A DNA stretch of 64,000 nt from Thunnus maccoyii (GCF_910596095.1 NC_056537.1:3634574-3698573); one strand, 5' to 3'. Positions 24,161-37,156 are shown, counted from the first letter of the stretch. Made by a program: numbers and translations. Notes: generated from the letters alone by a model not told the origin.

Positions 24161-26021
24161 TCAGAAAAGTGAAGAGCAGCACTTGTCCATATTTATGGTT
24201 TTATCTTTATTTGTTAATGAATGAACATTCAGATCACAGACTATGGCTATAGTAGTTATTATAGTAGGCTGGATAATATCAGATGCATGTTTAAAAACAT
24301 GGTATAGACAACTTAAGAGAACCAACTTACCAACTGCATAATCAGCTACTCTTTGACACATTTTCTCTTTCACAGGATTTTCAATTCAATTCAGTTCAAT
24401 TTACAACCATCATTGAAAGTTAAAAATTAGGAAGTTGCATTTGGAGATGAAGAAACTGGAGAAGGATATAAGTACAGTGGAAACCACTTATAGTGATCAC
24501 GTCTGTCCAGGTCAAATATCACTACAAGTGGATGATTACTATAACCAGTTTTTTCATGCAGAATACCATCTAATTGACATTTGTATGTTTATTAGCCTAC
24601 ATGAATATAAAGTAATGAAATGGACAGTTTCACTATTTACTGAATTTTATCGACTGTTTCAAAATACAGTACAGCTGTTTCAAACGCAGCGTGCGCACAT
24701 TTCTGAAGCAGTGGGGTTCTGACTTTCTGCCAATGACAAGTTCCTTCTTTTCTTTGGCGGAAGAACAGGTGAAGAAAGCAGTGATCCTTTCCTTAGATTT
24801 CTTTTCCCCCTTTTTATTGTCATAAACTTGGAGGAGACTCTGTTTTTCCTTTCACTAACCACCTGATTTGCTGCCAAGTCCATTTAACTCTGCTGGTACT
24901 GCAGCTATTAGAACACTGATTAGAAAACTGATTAGTCTTTTATCATGCTTACCATTGTTTTGATATGTCATTGTAAATTTACCACCGTGCAATGGGCTAG
25001 GGATTTTGTTAAATTATATCAAACTGTAAATGAAAAAGAAAATTGATTACTCTATTGGTATTTATCACAGATAATATTCAATCTATAAAATTAATTTCAC
25101 TTTAATTTGGCCAAAAGCTAAAGTTATGTCCACTTATCCTTCATTATGGGACACAGTCTAATTTTTAAGAGTATAATGTTTAAATCTGCTGCATCAAATT
25201 TAAAGTTTAAGAGCTCTGAATGTGGGCAGCAAAGAAAGTTGATAACCTCTGTCATGATACCACTTATCTCTCAGTGCGAGGTTAGGGTTTATTGAGCCAG
25301 CTCACACAAAGAAAGCCTGGATATGTTGAACTTCCTTCGTAGTACACCCCTCTGGACTCAAAGGAAAAACAATACCAAGCTCAAGCACTACACAAAGAAA
25401 CACAAATGGCAAATGCAATTATCACAAACAATTTGTAACCCAGAGCACATTCAAAACACACACAGCAACACCAAAAAACCCCAAAACACAAAAAGTCCAG
25501 AAACAGATTCCATAACATTCATAGGAAACAATATTTTCTAAATGCAGGGGTATTCTGCTGTAAAACATGTGAAGAGGTTTTTTCATTTTAACACAATGTG
25601 CCCTGCAAGTTGTATAATGAAGGAAAGTTAGAGTCAAAATAAATATTAGATCATAAAACGGAGTCAGGACAGGAATGAATTTAGGCACAAATACCAAGAC
25701 TTCTAGACTGCTCAACAGCTTCTTCCCCCAGGCTGATCATCATCAACACTATGGATCCCCCCATGATCACACCCACCCCCCTTACTCTCCCTTTATTGAT
25801 TCCCCCAGGGCTGCCAGTGGACGTTTCGCCTAGGGCACCAAACAGCCCTTTGTTAACAATTATATGTCTTGTATACATAATCGGTTATATAACAACTAAC
25901 ATATTTCATATTCTTGTATTGTAAATTATGTTATACAGCATATATACATATCTAAAAACACTTTCTCTCCTGCTAAGCTGCTAAGATAGTTAGCATTAGC
26001 ATGAGTTTAGCATGACTGGAC
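24161..26021. other. intergenic DNA between genes 3 and 4
   Basis: No gene supported. Near 24475, TACAGTGGAAACCACTTATA resembles a pogo-type terminal repeat, but no partner end was found. 25345-25680 matches 18610-18945, and 25678-25760 holds LINE-tail-like sequence. The rest is AT-rich and unassigned. Confidence 0.5.
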
Positions 26022-26025
26022 TTAA

Positions 26026-26866
26026 AGAGGACCTGTTATGTGTTTTCTTATTTTCAGTCATATATATAATGTTACATTGCCAGATGTTCATATTAAATGT
26101 GGCCAAAGTGTCAAATAATGTGGTAAACATATGTAGCAGTAATCCCTGTGGGCAAAAAGCACCAACTTCAGACTGCTCTGAACACTGGGTTTCCAACAGT
26201 TTTTTTCTACTTTCAGCCCAAGCCAATGTCGGCTGGTGACAGATTTCTTTATATGGTCATCTGCTCCACACCAAGCACACCAGTTCGCTGCTCTGCTCCG
26301 CTAACATTATGGCATTTTTCCATTGTTTTGGGGGTAGTCACGCCAAGCCATGACTCCATTACACATCAGGGCAAAGTAAAATAAGTAGTTTAGTTGTTGG
26401 AGGTGGGCTGGTTATCTGTGGCTCTTCATCAAACATCATCATCACTGTGGATGTTTCTGCTTGTACTATTCCTCCCTGCATTATTTCAAACTGATCCGCT
26501 CAACAAAGAGCTTCAAATATCTCCATATATTGTGTCAAATGGTTTTTAGTGCCATTAATTGCTAATTCAGTGAGGGACACGTTTCATTTCCTGTAAATTC
26601 TTCACAATAAAAGTCGCCCGTTATTTAGTCATGTGTAATATGAAGCAGTAAAGCAGGAAATGTTGGGTTTGCATCAGCGGTGACTTAACATGCCTCTGAT
26701 ACATAAAGCTGGCCAATCAGAACAGAGTGGGCTCATTGGGAGGGGGGCCTTAAAGAGACAGGAGCTAAGACTTCCTGTTAGAGACAGAGGCTAAATAAGG
26801 AGTTTTTTGAACTGTGAATCATGCAAAGTTACTCTAGTGGAGTCCCAGAATAAAAATTTAGAGCTG
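26026..26866. mobile_element. piggyBac-like MITE (unit 4)
   Basis: The left terminus AGAGGACCTGTTATG follows TTAA at 26022-26025. The right terminus is lost just after AATAAAAATTTAGAGCTGCTG. Otherwise collinear with the complete copy. Confidence 0.78.
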
Positions 26867-27357
26867 CTGGTTCATTCAAAGATGTGGAATAATACTTTTA
26901 CATTAAAGATAACGCAGAAAAATCAATGAGTAGATTCAGTTTTAGTTCAGATGTTACTTTTAGTTATTGGAAACGTTTTGATTTTATTCTCTTTTTCTTG
27001 GCTTTAATATTGACACTTTTGTTTTTGTTTATGTTGCTAGTTTCTATTGACTTCATTATTATACATCAAGTTATTTTCACTTCTTTTGTGATCTATGTTT
27101 GTTTTGTCCTTTCTTGTTTTATTGAGATTGTCATTGTTGTTGTCGTGGGCTCAGGAAGCCCAGCAAACACTTTGTGGAAGCTAAAGGGGATCCAAATACA
27201 AACGAAAGAATAGGTTTAGCTTTCTTTGGTTAGTATTTACATAGCGTCTTTAATTGGATCATTTCTGTTCTTTACTTTTTGTGTTGCGGCTCATGAAACA
27301 GACAATAAACCTTATTTACACAAACAGCACTTTATTATTTGTCAGTGTTAACAGTGT

Positions 27358-29700
27358 CTAGTAGCAGGAGTCCAGGATGCGCCTCATGCTCATGAACCTC
27401 ATGCTGCCCATGCCCAGGTTCATGAAGGTCCTGTGCTCTCCAGGCCTCATGTACACCATCCTGCCTCTGAACTGGGGCTGCTCGAACATCAGCCAGTGTC
27501 CCTCCATCACATTACAGGACATGCAGTTGGACATGCGGAAACGCTCCATGATGTCCTCGCAGTCGTCCATCAGCTCGGACATCTGGCCTGCGAAGTTCTC
27601 CCTCTCGTAGATCTTCATCCTGAAAGATCCACGGTGCTGCAACACATGGAGCCACTCATCAGTAATCAATAATCAGTCAGTGTCAGTCGAATGCATTAGG
27701 AGTTCTTGGCAGTTAATTTGGATCAGTCCTTATTTGTACCTAAATACATTACATGGCCAGAAGTATGTGGACGCCTGATCAATGCACACACTATGGGGTT
27801 GACGTTAAAGGAAAGGTCCAATATCTGGTTTCTTCATTATTCTATGACAGTAAACTGAATGTCTTTCAGTTGTGGACTGTTCATTGGGACAATACAAGAT
27901 ATTTGAGGATGCCATCTTGGGTTTTGGAAACAGAAATTTTATAGATCAAACAACTAATCGATTAATCGAGAAAATAATCAACAGATTAATTGATAATGAG
28001 AATTGTTGTTAGTTGCAGCTCTAAACTCTGGTCACTGTGTATGAAAGTCAGACGTGCTACTTGTCCTTCCACCACTTCGACCTCCACATCCTTACATTGT
28101 GAAAGTCTTACTTTAAAAGACATAAATCATGAGCTGCAGAATCGTCCAATGTGGCTGTAATTCCTCTGACACTGATTCAGTCACAGAAGAGTGAGAAACA
28201 AGACTGTCAGTCATCAAACAGTGACGTTATAAAAACTACAAGATCAATGGCTGCAGTCTGATTGGTCAGGTGGGGTCTGAACTGATTCAGACTGATGAAG
28301 ATGTCAGGGCTGTAATGTGATTGGTGGTGTGGTTACCATGGGGATCATGCGGCAGGACCTGATGCAGTCGCTCATTCCCATCATGCTCATGTAGTCGGAG
28401 TACTCGCCCCTCCTCAGGAAGTACTGGTTGCCCATGAAGTTGGTGCGGTCATAGACCATGAAGCAGCCTCTCTCCACCCTGCAGGACTGACACCTGCTCA
28501 GGAAGGTGGACAGGTCGGGGCAGTCACTGTTGCACTCATAGGAACGACCCTGGAAGTTCCTCTCCTCGTAGAAGACGATCTGAGACAGAGACAGAAGAGT
28601 CGTTGTCTATACTGTATATATGAAAATAATCACTGGTCACAGCTTTACTCCATTACAAGTAAAAGTCCTGCATGAAAAATCCTATTTCAGTAAAAGTACA
28701 AAAGTATTATCAGCTTCGTGTAGTTAAAGTATTGCAGTAAAAGTATTGGTTTGGTCCCTCTGACTGATATATTATTATATATGACATCATTAGATTATTA
28801 ATAGTGAAGCATCAGTGTTAGAGCAGCATGTTACTGTTGTAGCTGCTGGAGGTGGAGCTAGTTTACACTACTTTATATACAGTTAGCTAGTTTAGTCCAG
28901 TGGTTCACAACCTAGGGGTCGGGCCCCTCCAAAGGGTCAGCAGATAAATCTGAGGGGTGGTGAGATGATTAATGGGAGAGGAAAGAAGAAAAAACAAAGT
29001 TCTGATACAAAGATCTGTTTTCAGTTTTTGGATTTTTTCTCTAATCTTTGATTTTTGCTGAAATATTGGATCATTTGAACATTTATTGAAATGAAAGCAT
29101 GTGAGAAGTTTAGAGGGAAAAATCACTATTTGGTGGAGCTTTTAACAACTCATAGACATGTGAAATGTGACCCCGACTACACACTGCTTTTTGTAAAATG
29201 TCAAAAGCCAAAAAGGTTGGAAATCACTGGTTTCATCTTTAACAATGTGTTGTATTTTAAAAGCTTGTTATATTATCCATTGTGTCAAATCTTCATCTGA
29301 AAAGTAACTACAGCTGTCAAATAAATGTAGTGGAGTAGAAAGTACAATATTTCCCTCTGAAATGTAGTGGAGTGGAAGTATAAAGTAGCATCAAATGGAA
29401 ATACTCAAGTACTTCATAATTGTACTTAAGCACAGTACTTGAGTAAATGTACTTAATTACTTTCCTCCACTGTGTAATAATTAATATGTTATCAGCCTGA
29501 TTGGGTGAGTATCAATACTGATCCGTCTCTCCTGTTATCTAGCTTCAGAGGTTGGAAAGTCATGTGACTCTCAGACTCAGATATGTGTTTTCCAGCTGAT
29601 CTCACTCCTGTGTGTGTGTTTGTTTTTCAAAATAAAATGTAGAGAAGCAATGCATTCTGGGACTTACCTTGCTCCTCATGTTCATGTCGGTGGTGGACAT
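27358..29700 (-). CDS. crygm: gamma-M crystallin, gene 4
   Basis: Exon 1 29668-29700, exon 2 28337-28579, exon 3 27358-27636; 184 residues with canonical junctions. Residue 108 is Ala (NFAGQ), as in genes 7 and 8, where genes 2, 3, 5 and 6 have Gly; this is the variable position between F107 and the conserved G109 of the third Greek key. The C-terminus is RRILDSCY. A silent change in exon 3 (CACATTACAGG on the plus strand) is not shared with the other inner copies. AATAAA at 27331-27336. Confidence 0.94.
27637..28336. repeat. intron 2 of gene 4 with mariner fragment and hAT MITE
   Basis: Same order as in gene 3: a mariner-like fragment near 27752, a hAT MITE at about 27822-28024, then the ACATAAATCATGAGCTGCAG segment. 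Length 700 bp, against 695 in gene 3 and 701 in gene 5. Confidence 0.6.
28645..29472 (-). mobile_element. nested MITE composite in intron 1 of gene 4
   Basis: Outer MITE inverted, ending TTTCCTCCACTG at 29472. Inner MITE at 28898-29229, from CAGTGGTTCACAACC to GGAAATCACTG. One of the most complete copies. Confidence 0.72.
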
Positions 29701-29756
29701 GTTCGTGTACTGCCTGCCTGCTGTTGGTGTGCTTCATACCTGTCTGAGCTCACAGC

Positions 29757-29809
29757 TTTTATACACCTGAACATCGAGCTGCTTTGTGTTTCAGAGCACT
29801 GAGTCAGCA
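29757..29809 (-). promoter_or_regulatory. gene 4 promoter: TATA box and Maf element
   Basis: TATAAAA at 29757-29763 and TGCTGACTCAGTG at 29797-29809, both on the minus strand. Same spacing and same Sox-like CACAAAG between them as in gene 2. Confidence 0.72.
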
Positions 29810-29908
29810 GAGACACACAAAGCACCATAGTACCAGTACAACACTGGGTTGACTTTGACCAGTAAAACGATGTGCATATGACATTCAGAAGATACACAAG
29901 TCATTCAT

Positions 29909-31648
29909 CAGTGGTGGAATGTAAATAGGCACATTTACTCAAGTACTGTATTTATGTACAATATGTAGGTACTTGTACTTTGCCAGTCCACTACACTTCC
30001 ACTCCACTACATTTCAGAGGGAAATATTGTACTTTCTACTCAATTACTTTAATATGACAGCTTTAGTTACTTTTCAGATCAAGATTTTACATTAAATAAT
30101 ATATGATAAGCTTATAACATTAAAAAAGATGTTAAAAAATTAAACCATTTGTTTTTGTTTTGCCTTTGGTAAACCTTTTGGCTCATAACCCCTGTGTGTA
30201 CTATTGACTCATTGTCATGTTACAGATGTTTGAGTTGTTAGCAGTTCTACCAAATGAATAATTGTCTGAAGCCCAAAGAGGTTGAATGGATTTCTGGATA
30301 ACATTAACCCAGTATTTTGTTGCTGCTATATTGACCTGATGTTGAGTGAGTGATTTGAACATAAATTTGTTGTCTAAATGTCATCAAGTGTTAGAAAAAA
30401 AAAACAATCAAACATCCTCTGTGGTTTGTATGTGTGATAACACTTTCAATGTAAAAACATCAATTTTTTAAAGCAGAACCAGCATGGGTTCATGTCACTC
30501 TTTGTGGCTTTTAGAGGAGGATTTCATGCTAATCATTGGACTGACTATCCAGTCATTCTCCTGCAAACAATAGCCTGTAATCTCATGTGGAAAAATACAA
30601 GTTTACTTTTATTTTGCTTCTTTGTTGCAGAAAATAAATAGTGGATTGACCCTTTGTGACCTTAGTGGCTACGCGCTGCATTCCAGTGATGGAACATTCA
30701 CATAGGTTAAGATCCTCTCAGACTAACCACAGACCTGGTTTGTTTGGTTTGTTTGGTTTGTTCTAGACACAGTTGTGCAAACACCTATACCTTTACATAC
30801 TCACTCACTTCTATAAATATAAGGTAACTTAGAGGAGTTTTTTTCTCTTAGCCATAGTGACCTTTGAGCTCTGTAAGCTTCTCTTCCACTACTTTAATTT
30901 GACAACTTTAGTTACTTTTCAGATGAAGATTTTACATTAAATAATATATAATAAGCTTATAACATTAAAAAAGATGTTAAAAAAGTAAACCATTTGTTTT
31001 TGTTTTGCCTTTGGTAAACCTTTTTGGCTCATAACCCCTGTGTGTACTATTGACTTATTGTCATGTTACAGATGTTTGACTTGTTAGCAGTTCTACCAAA
31101 TGAGTAATTGTCTGAGGCCCAAAGAGGTAAAACTTTCCAATGTTTGACAAAAACCAAAATTTAGAGAAAAGTCTGAAAAATTAATTAAACTTTTTGTGGC
31201 AGAACTTTGTTCTTTCTTCTTTCCTTTACCCAGCTGATTTAACATATCAGTCATAGTGGCCAATTTTCTGCAAATGAGCACTTTTACTTTTAATACTTTA
31301 AGGCAAGGCAAATTTATTTGTATAGCACATTTGAACAACAAGGCAATTCAAAGTGCTTTACATAAAACAAAAAAGGCATCAAGACAGAATACAAAAGCAA
31401 CACAAGGCAATATAAAGAGACATTTAAATACGATTAAAATGTTTTAAATTGGGAAAAAATAAACTAAAATTGAATAAGACAGATAAAACAGTAGAATAAA
31501 AGTTACAGTGCAATGTAAGATATTAACCCTCAAATTCGATTTAATAAAAGGCAGTGGCAAATAGAAGTGAATGGAATAAGTGAATTTAGCTGATAATATT
31601 TCTATACTTTTACTTAAGTAAAGGATCTGAGTAATTCTTCCACCACTG
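29909..31648 (+). repeat. mosaic MITE region upstream of gene 4
   Basis: The MITE begins CAGTGGTGGAATG at 29909 but switches near 30281 into the block also seen at 17140-17730, then near 30878 switches back into the middle of the same MITE (CTTCCACTACTTTAATTTGA) and ends CTTCCACCACTG at 31648. Its middle is therefore present twice. A second fish repeat (GGCAAGGCAAATTTATTTGT) is nested at about 31302-31560. Confidence 0.65.
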
Positions 31649-32557
31649 TTAACAATCAACAACAAACTGTGACATGTCAATTTGAAAAGAATAGGGTTGA
31701 TTTAGTTTGGGTAAATAACCCGACAGTAAAATAAAACTAAAGTTGGGTCAAAACAACCTCTTAAGTGGATTTCTGGGTAACCCAGTTTTGTGTTGCTGCT
31801 ATATTGACCTGATATTGAGTAATTTTTAGTGATTGATTTTAACATGAATCTGTTGTCTAAATGTCGTCCAGTGTTAGAAAAAAATCAAACATACTATGTG
31901 GTTTGTATGTGTGATAATATTTTATATGTGAAAACATGAACTTTCTAAAGCAGAACCAGCATGAGCTTGTGTCATTCTTTGTGGTTTATAGAGGAGGATT
32001 TCATGCTAATCATGGGACTGAATATCCAGTCATTCTCCTGCGTTCCTTTACCCTCCGTCACCACCTCAATCTGCATATACACTCACACCTTGCCATCTGT
32101 TTGGAACGCATTATTACACCTCCTACATTTGTCTGAATTAAATGAACCTGATTTGCACAGTTGCTTGTGTTAAACTTATATTTAAAGGCCTGTTTTACTG
32201 TCAGAAATGATGTTATCATGACAACCACATGAGACTGTGTAGTATCTTTGTGCTGTATGTGTCGGGCTGCTCTGGATTAAACTCCAGAGCTGCTTTTGTG
32301 TCTCAGTCTGTTACTGACTACAGGTGAGTCTCACCTTAGGGGTATTCCATCAACGCAGCAAAAGAAAGCTCTGCTTACTTGAAAAAGCCTGGCTAGAATT
32401 AACATCAACCTTCACTTGAGGCTCAAGCTGTTCTTCTAACGCAGCTTAGCTGTGTCTAGTCAACGCTAACTCTAGCCAGACTTGAATAAGCTTGCAGTGT
32501 GCGTGTGCATGGAAGACACATCGGCCCAGAACAATCGATTGTCGAAAAGAAGATACT
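31649..32557. other. intergenic DNA between gene 4 upstream MITE and Myb-like relic
   Basis: No gene. It carries the shared block with GGAGGATTTCATGCTAATCA and AATCTGCATATACACTCACA, then TGTCGGGCTGCTCTGGATTA, ending in AACGCTAACTCTAGCCAGAC just before the Myb-like relic. Confidence 0.55.
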
Positions 32558-33083
32558 ATGTTGGAAAAAGAAGGGAAAACCAGAGTGGTGTTCTTCTCAG
32601 CAGCGGAACAAACCCTACTGATGGAAATATATGAAGAATATAGAGGAGTCATCACCAAAAAGGGCAATAGGGGCGGCTGTGGCTCAGGAGTTAGAGCGGG
32701 TCAGGAGGTAGAGCGGGTTGTCTACTAATCAGAAGATCAGCAGTTCGATTCCCGGCTCCCCCAGTCCGCATGTCGATGTGTCCTTGGGCAAGATACTGAA
32801 CCCCAAAATTGCTTCTGATGGCTGTGCCATTAGTGTGTGAATGTGTGTGAATGGTTAGTTCCCTCTGATGGGCAGGTTGGGACCTTGCATGGTAGCCCCT
32901 GTACCCATTCAGCATATGAATGTGTGTGAATGAGTGAATGTGACTCGTAGTATAAAAGTGCTTTGAGTGGTGAGAAGACTAGAAAGGCGCTATACAAGTA
33001 CAGTCCATTTGCCATTTACTGCCACAATTAACAAGGCAAGGGAGATGGCCTGGCATAAAATTTTGGACAGGTTAAAATCCTAA
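32558..33083 (+). pseudogene. Myb/SANT-like Harbinger ORF, split by a SINE (unit 4/5)
   Basis: Starts MLEKEGKTRVVFFSAAEQ, reads to KKGN and is then interrupted at 32670. The frame resumes at 33018 with TATINKAREMAWHKI and ends RLKS-stop. Apart from the SINE the frame is uninterrupted. Confidence 0.6.
32670..33017 (+). mobile_element. tRNA-derived SINE, nearly full length
   Basis: Head GGGGCGGCTGTGGCTCAGGA with an A-box, and B-box GTTCGATTC at 32743-32751. The body has GTCCTTGGGCAAGATACTGA and the tail AAGGCGCTATACAAGTACAG then TCCATTTGCCATTT, as in abundant percomorph SINEs. A short internal duplication of the A-box region (TTAGAGCGGGT, GTAGAGCGGGT) is present. Found in this unit only. Flanking duplication is at most 1-2 bp. 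Confidence 0.88.
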
Positions 33084-33480
33084 ATTATACAGTCTTATGT
33101 GTGTGGTGACACTATGGATCCCCTCATGATTGCGATCACCCCTCTTAATCTCCCTTAATTGGTTCCCTCAGGGCCACCGACAGACGTTTCACCTAGGGCA
33201 CCAAACAGCACTTTGCTAACAGTTATATGTCTTGTGTAAAACATCTGTTACATAAATACATATTTAATATTCTTGTGCTGTAAAATATTTTCTACAGCAT
33301 ATATACAAACACTTTCTCTCCCTGCTTATTACATTATAGTGTTTATGAACTGTTTCTATGCTGCTTATTGATCTTGAATGATACACAGAATCACATGAAT
33401 TTCAATCAAATGAGACAGCAGCTACTGAACATTTGCTAAGATAGTTAGCATTAGCATGAGTTTAGCACGACTGGACTTAA
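33084..33480. other. intergenic spacer before the unit 5 MITE
   Basis: No gene. It holds the common phrase GCCTAGGGCACCAAACAG-like sequence and AGTTAGCATTAGCATGAGTT, found at the same place in the other units. Confidence 0.55.
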
Positions 33481-34342
33481 AGAGGACCTATGATGCGTTA
33501 CCTTATTTTCATTCATATATATAATGTTACATTGTCAGATGTTCATATTAAACGTGGCCAAGGTGTCAAATAATGAGGTAAACATATGTAGCTGTAATCC
33601 CTGTGAGTAAAAAACACCAACTTCAGACTGCTCTGAACACTCAGTTCCAACAGGTTTTTACTACTTCCAGCCAAAACTGACACCAACTGATGATGGATTT
33701 CTTTATATGGTCATCTGCTCTACGCACAGCATGCCAGTTTGCTGCTCCACTCCCCTGACATTATGGCATTTTTCCATTGTTTTGGGGGTAGTCATGTCAA
33801 GCCATGACTCCATTACACAGCAGGGCAAAGAAAAATTAGTAGTTTACTTGTTGGAGGTGTGCTGGGCGTCTGCAGCTCTTCATCAAAGATCATCATCACT
33901 GTTGCTGTTTCTGCCTGTACTATTCCTCCCTGCATTATTTCTAACTGATCCACTCAACAAAGAGCTCCAAATATCTCCATATTTTGTAATTCAGTGAGGA
34001 ACACATTTCATTCCCTGTAAATTCTTCACAATAAAATTCTCACATGATTTAGTCATTTCAAAGCTTTCAATATGAAGGAGTAAAGCAGGAAATGTTTGGT
34101 TTGCATCGGCGGTAACTTAACACAACTTTGATACAGAAAACTGGCCATTCAGAACAGAGTGGGCTCATTGGGAGGGGGGCCTTAAAGAAACAGGAGCTAA
34201 GACTGCCTGTTAGAGACAGAGGCTGAACTGAGGGGCTGCATAAAGGGCCAGTATAAGATAAATAAGGAGTGTTTTTGAACTGTGAATCATGAAAATCTAC
34301 TCTAATGGAGCCCTGGAATAAAGATTTAGAGCTGGAAATGAG
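33481..34342. mobile_element. piggyBac-like MITE (unit 5)
   Basis: Left terminus AGAGGACCTATGATG after TTAA (33477-33480). The right terminus is lost after GATTTAGAGCTGGAAATGAG. Diverged more than the unit 2 copy. Confidence 0.75.
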
Positions 34343-34615
34343 AAGTTATTGTCACTTTTTTCCTGATCTTTGTTACGTCCTTTCTTGTTTTATTGAGATT
34401 GTTGTTGTTGTGTTGAACTCAGTAAGCCCAGCAAACACTTTGTGGAAGTTGATGGGGATCCAAATAAAAAAGAAAGTATAGGTTTAGCTTTCTTTGGTTA
34501 CATTGACATTTACATGGCGTCTGTCATCTTTGCTCTTTGTGTTGTGTCTCATGAAACAGACAGTAAACCTTATTTAAACAAACAGCACTTTATTATTTGT
34601 CAGTGTTAACAGTGT

Positions 34616-36948
34616 CTAGTAGCAGGAGTCCAGGATGCGCCTCATGCTCATGAACCTCATGCTGCCCATGCCCAGGTTCATGAAGGTCCTGTGCTCTCCA
34701 GGCCTCATGTACACCATCCTGCCTCTGAACTGGGGCTGCTCGAACATCAGCCAGTGTCCCTCCATCACGTTACAGGACATGCAGTTGGACATGCGGAAAC
34801 GCTCCATGATGTCCTCGCAGTCGTCCATCAGCTCAGACATCTGGCCTCCGAAGTTCTCCCTCTCGTAGATCTTCATCCTGAAAGATCCACGGTGCTGCAA
34901 CACATGGAGCCACTCATCAGTAATCAATAATCAGTCAGTGTCAGTAGAATGCATGAAGAGTTCTTGGGAGTTAATTTGGATCAGTCCTTATTTGTACCTA
35001 AATACATTACATGGCCAGAAGTATGTGGACACCTGATCAAAGTACACAATATGGGGTTGACGTTAAAGGAAAGGTTCAAAATCTGGTTTCTTCATTATTC
35101 TATGACAGTAAACTGAATGTCTTTCAGTTGTGGGCTGTTCATTGGGACAATACAAGATATTTGAGGATGCCATCTTGGGTTTTGGAAACAGAAATTTTAT
35201 AGATCAAACAACTAATCGATTAATCGAGAAAATAATCAACAGATTAATTGATAATGAGAATAGTTGTTAGTCGCAGCTCCAAACTCCAAACTGGTCACTG
35301 TGTATGAAAGTCAGACGTGCTACTTGTCCTTCCACCACTCCGACCTCCACATCCTTACATTGTGAAAGTCTTACTTTAAAAGACATAAATCATGAGCTGC
35401 AGAATCGTCCAATGTGGCTGTAATTCCTCTGACACTGATTCAGTCACAGAGGAGTGAGAAACAAGACTGTCATTCGTCAGTGACGTTATAAAAACTACAA
35501 GATCAAGGACTGCAGTCTGATTGGTCAGATGGGGTCTGAACTGATTCAGATTCATGAAGATGTCATGGCTGTAATGTGATTGGTTGTGTGGTTACCATGG
35601 GGATCATGCGGCAGGACCTGATGCAGTCACTCATTCCCATCATGCTCATGTAGTCGGAGTACTCGCCCCTCCTCAGGAAGTACTGGTTGCCCATGAAGTT
35701 GGTGCGGTCATAGACCATGAAGCAGCCTCTCTCCACCCTGCAGGACTGACACCTGCTCAGGAAGGTGGACAGGTCGGGGCAGTCACTGTTGCACTCATAG
35801 GAACGACCCTGGAAGTTCCTCTCCTCGTAGAAGACGATCTGAGACAGAGACAGAAGAGTTGTTGTCTATACTGTATATATGAAAATAATCACTGGTCACA
35901 GCTTTACTCCATTACAAGTAAAAGTCCTGCATGAAAAATCCTATTTCAGTAAAAGTACAAAAGTATTATCAGCCTCATGTAGTTAAAGTATTGCAGTAAA
36001 AGTAGTGGTTTGGTCCCTCTGACTGATATATTATTATATATGACATCATTAGACTATTAGTACTGAAGCATCAGTGTTAGAGCAGCATGTTACTGTTGTA
36101 GCTGCTGGAGGTCGAGCTAGTTTCAACTACTTTATATACAGTTAGCTAGTTTAGTCCAGTGGTTCCCAACCTAGGGGTCGGGGCCCCTCCAAAGGGTCAG
36201 CAGATAAATCTGAGGGGTCGTGAGATGATTAATGGGATAGGAAAGAAGAAAAAACAAAGTTCTGATACACAAATCTGTTTTCAGTTTTTGGACTTTTTCT
36301 CTAATCTTTGATTTTTGCTGAAATATTGGATCATTTGAACATTTATTGAAATGAAAGCATGTGAGAAGTTTAGAGGGAAAAATCACTATTTGGTGGAGCT
36401 GTTAACAACTCATAGACATGTGAAATGTGACCCCGACTACACACTGCTTTTTGTAAGACGTCAAAAGACAAAAAGGTTGGAAACCACTGGTTTCATCTTT
36501 AACAATGTGTTGTATTTTAAAAGCTTGTTATATTATCCATTGTGTCAAATCTTCATCTGAAAAGTAACTAAAGCTGTCAAATAAATGTAGTGGAGTAGAA
36601 AGTACAGTATTTCCCTCTGAAATGTAGAAAGTAGCATCAAATGGAAATACTCAAGTACTTCATAATTGTACTTAAGTACACTACTTGAGTAAATGTACTT
36701 AATTACTTTCCTCCACTGGATAATAATCAATACATTATCAGCCTGATTGGGTGAGTATCAATACTGATCAGTCTCTACTGTTATCTAGCTTCAGAGGTTG
36801 GAAAGTCATGTGACTTTCAGACTCAGAGATATGTGTTTTCCAGCTGATCTCACTCCTGTGTGTGTGTTTGTTTTTCAAAATAAAATGTAGAGAAGCAATG
36901 CATTCTGGGACTTACCTTGCTCCTCATGTTCATGTCGGTGGTGGACAT
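34616..36948 (-). CDS. crygm: gamma-M crystallin, gene 5
   Basis: Exon 1 36916-36948, exon 2 35596-35838, exon 3 34616-34894; 184 residues with intact GT-AG junctions. Gly108, Pro146 and C-terminal ILDSCY, the same protein as gene 4 except residue 108. A silent difference in the exon 3 SELMDD region (CAGCTCAGACATC on the plus strand) is shared only with gene 3, and a silent AGT codon in exon 2 is unique. AATAAA at 34589-34594. Confidence 0.94.
34895..35595. repeat. intron 2 of gene 5 with mariner fragment and hAT MITE
   Basis: Mariner-like fragment near 35010, hAT MITE at about 35084-35281, then the inner-gene segment ending CTGATTGGTCAGATGGGG. Confidence 0.6.
35905..36718 (-). mobile_element. 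nested MITE composite in intron 1 of gene 5
   Basis: Inner MITE 36157-36489 (CAGTGGTTCCCAACC to GGAAACCACTG), the cleanest copy of its termini. The outer MITE ends TTTCCTCCACTG at 36718 with a short deletion near 36630. Confidence 0.73.
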
Positions 36949-37004
36949 GTTCGTGTACTGCCTGCCTGCTGTTGGTGTGCTTCATACCTGTCTGAGCTCA
37001 CAGC

Positions 37005-37057
37005 TTTTATACACCTGAACATCGAGCTGCTTTGTGTTTCAGAGCACTGAGTCAGCA
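37005..37057 (-). promoter_or_regulatory. gene 5 promoter: TATA box and Maf element
   Basis: TATAAAA at 37005-37011 and TGCTGACTCAGTG at 37045-37057 on the minus strand, with 33 bp between. Confidence 0.72.
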
Positions 37058-37156
37058 GAGACACACAAAGCACCATAGTACCAGTACAACACTGGGTTGA
37101 CTTTGACCAGTAAAACGATGTGCATATTACATTCAGAAGATACACAAGTCATTCAT

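Noticed and set aside
24680-24883. 67-codon minus-strand frame rich in Arg and Lys
   Set aside because: No family recognised, no context; could be a transposon remnant but cannot be supported.
32670-32760. Possible functional tRNA gene (A and B boxes)
   Set aside because: It continues into a typical SINE body and tail and cannot fold into a full tRNA cloverleaf by eye; it is the SINE head.
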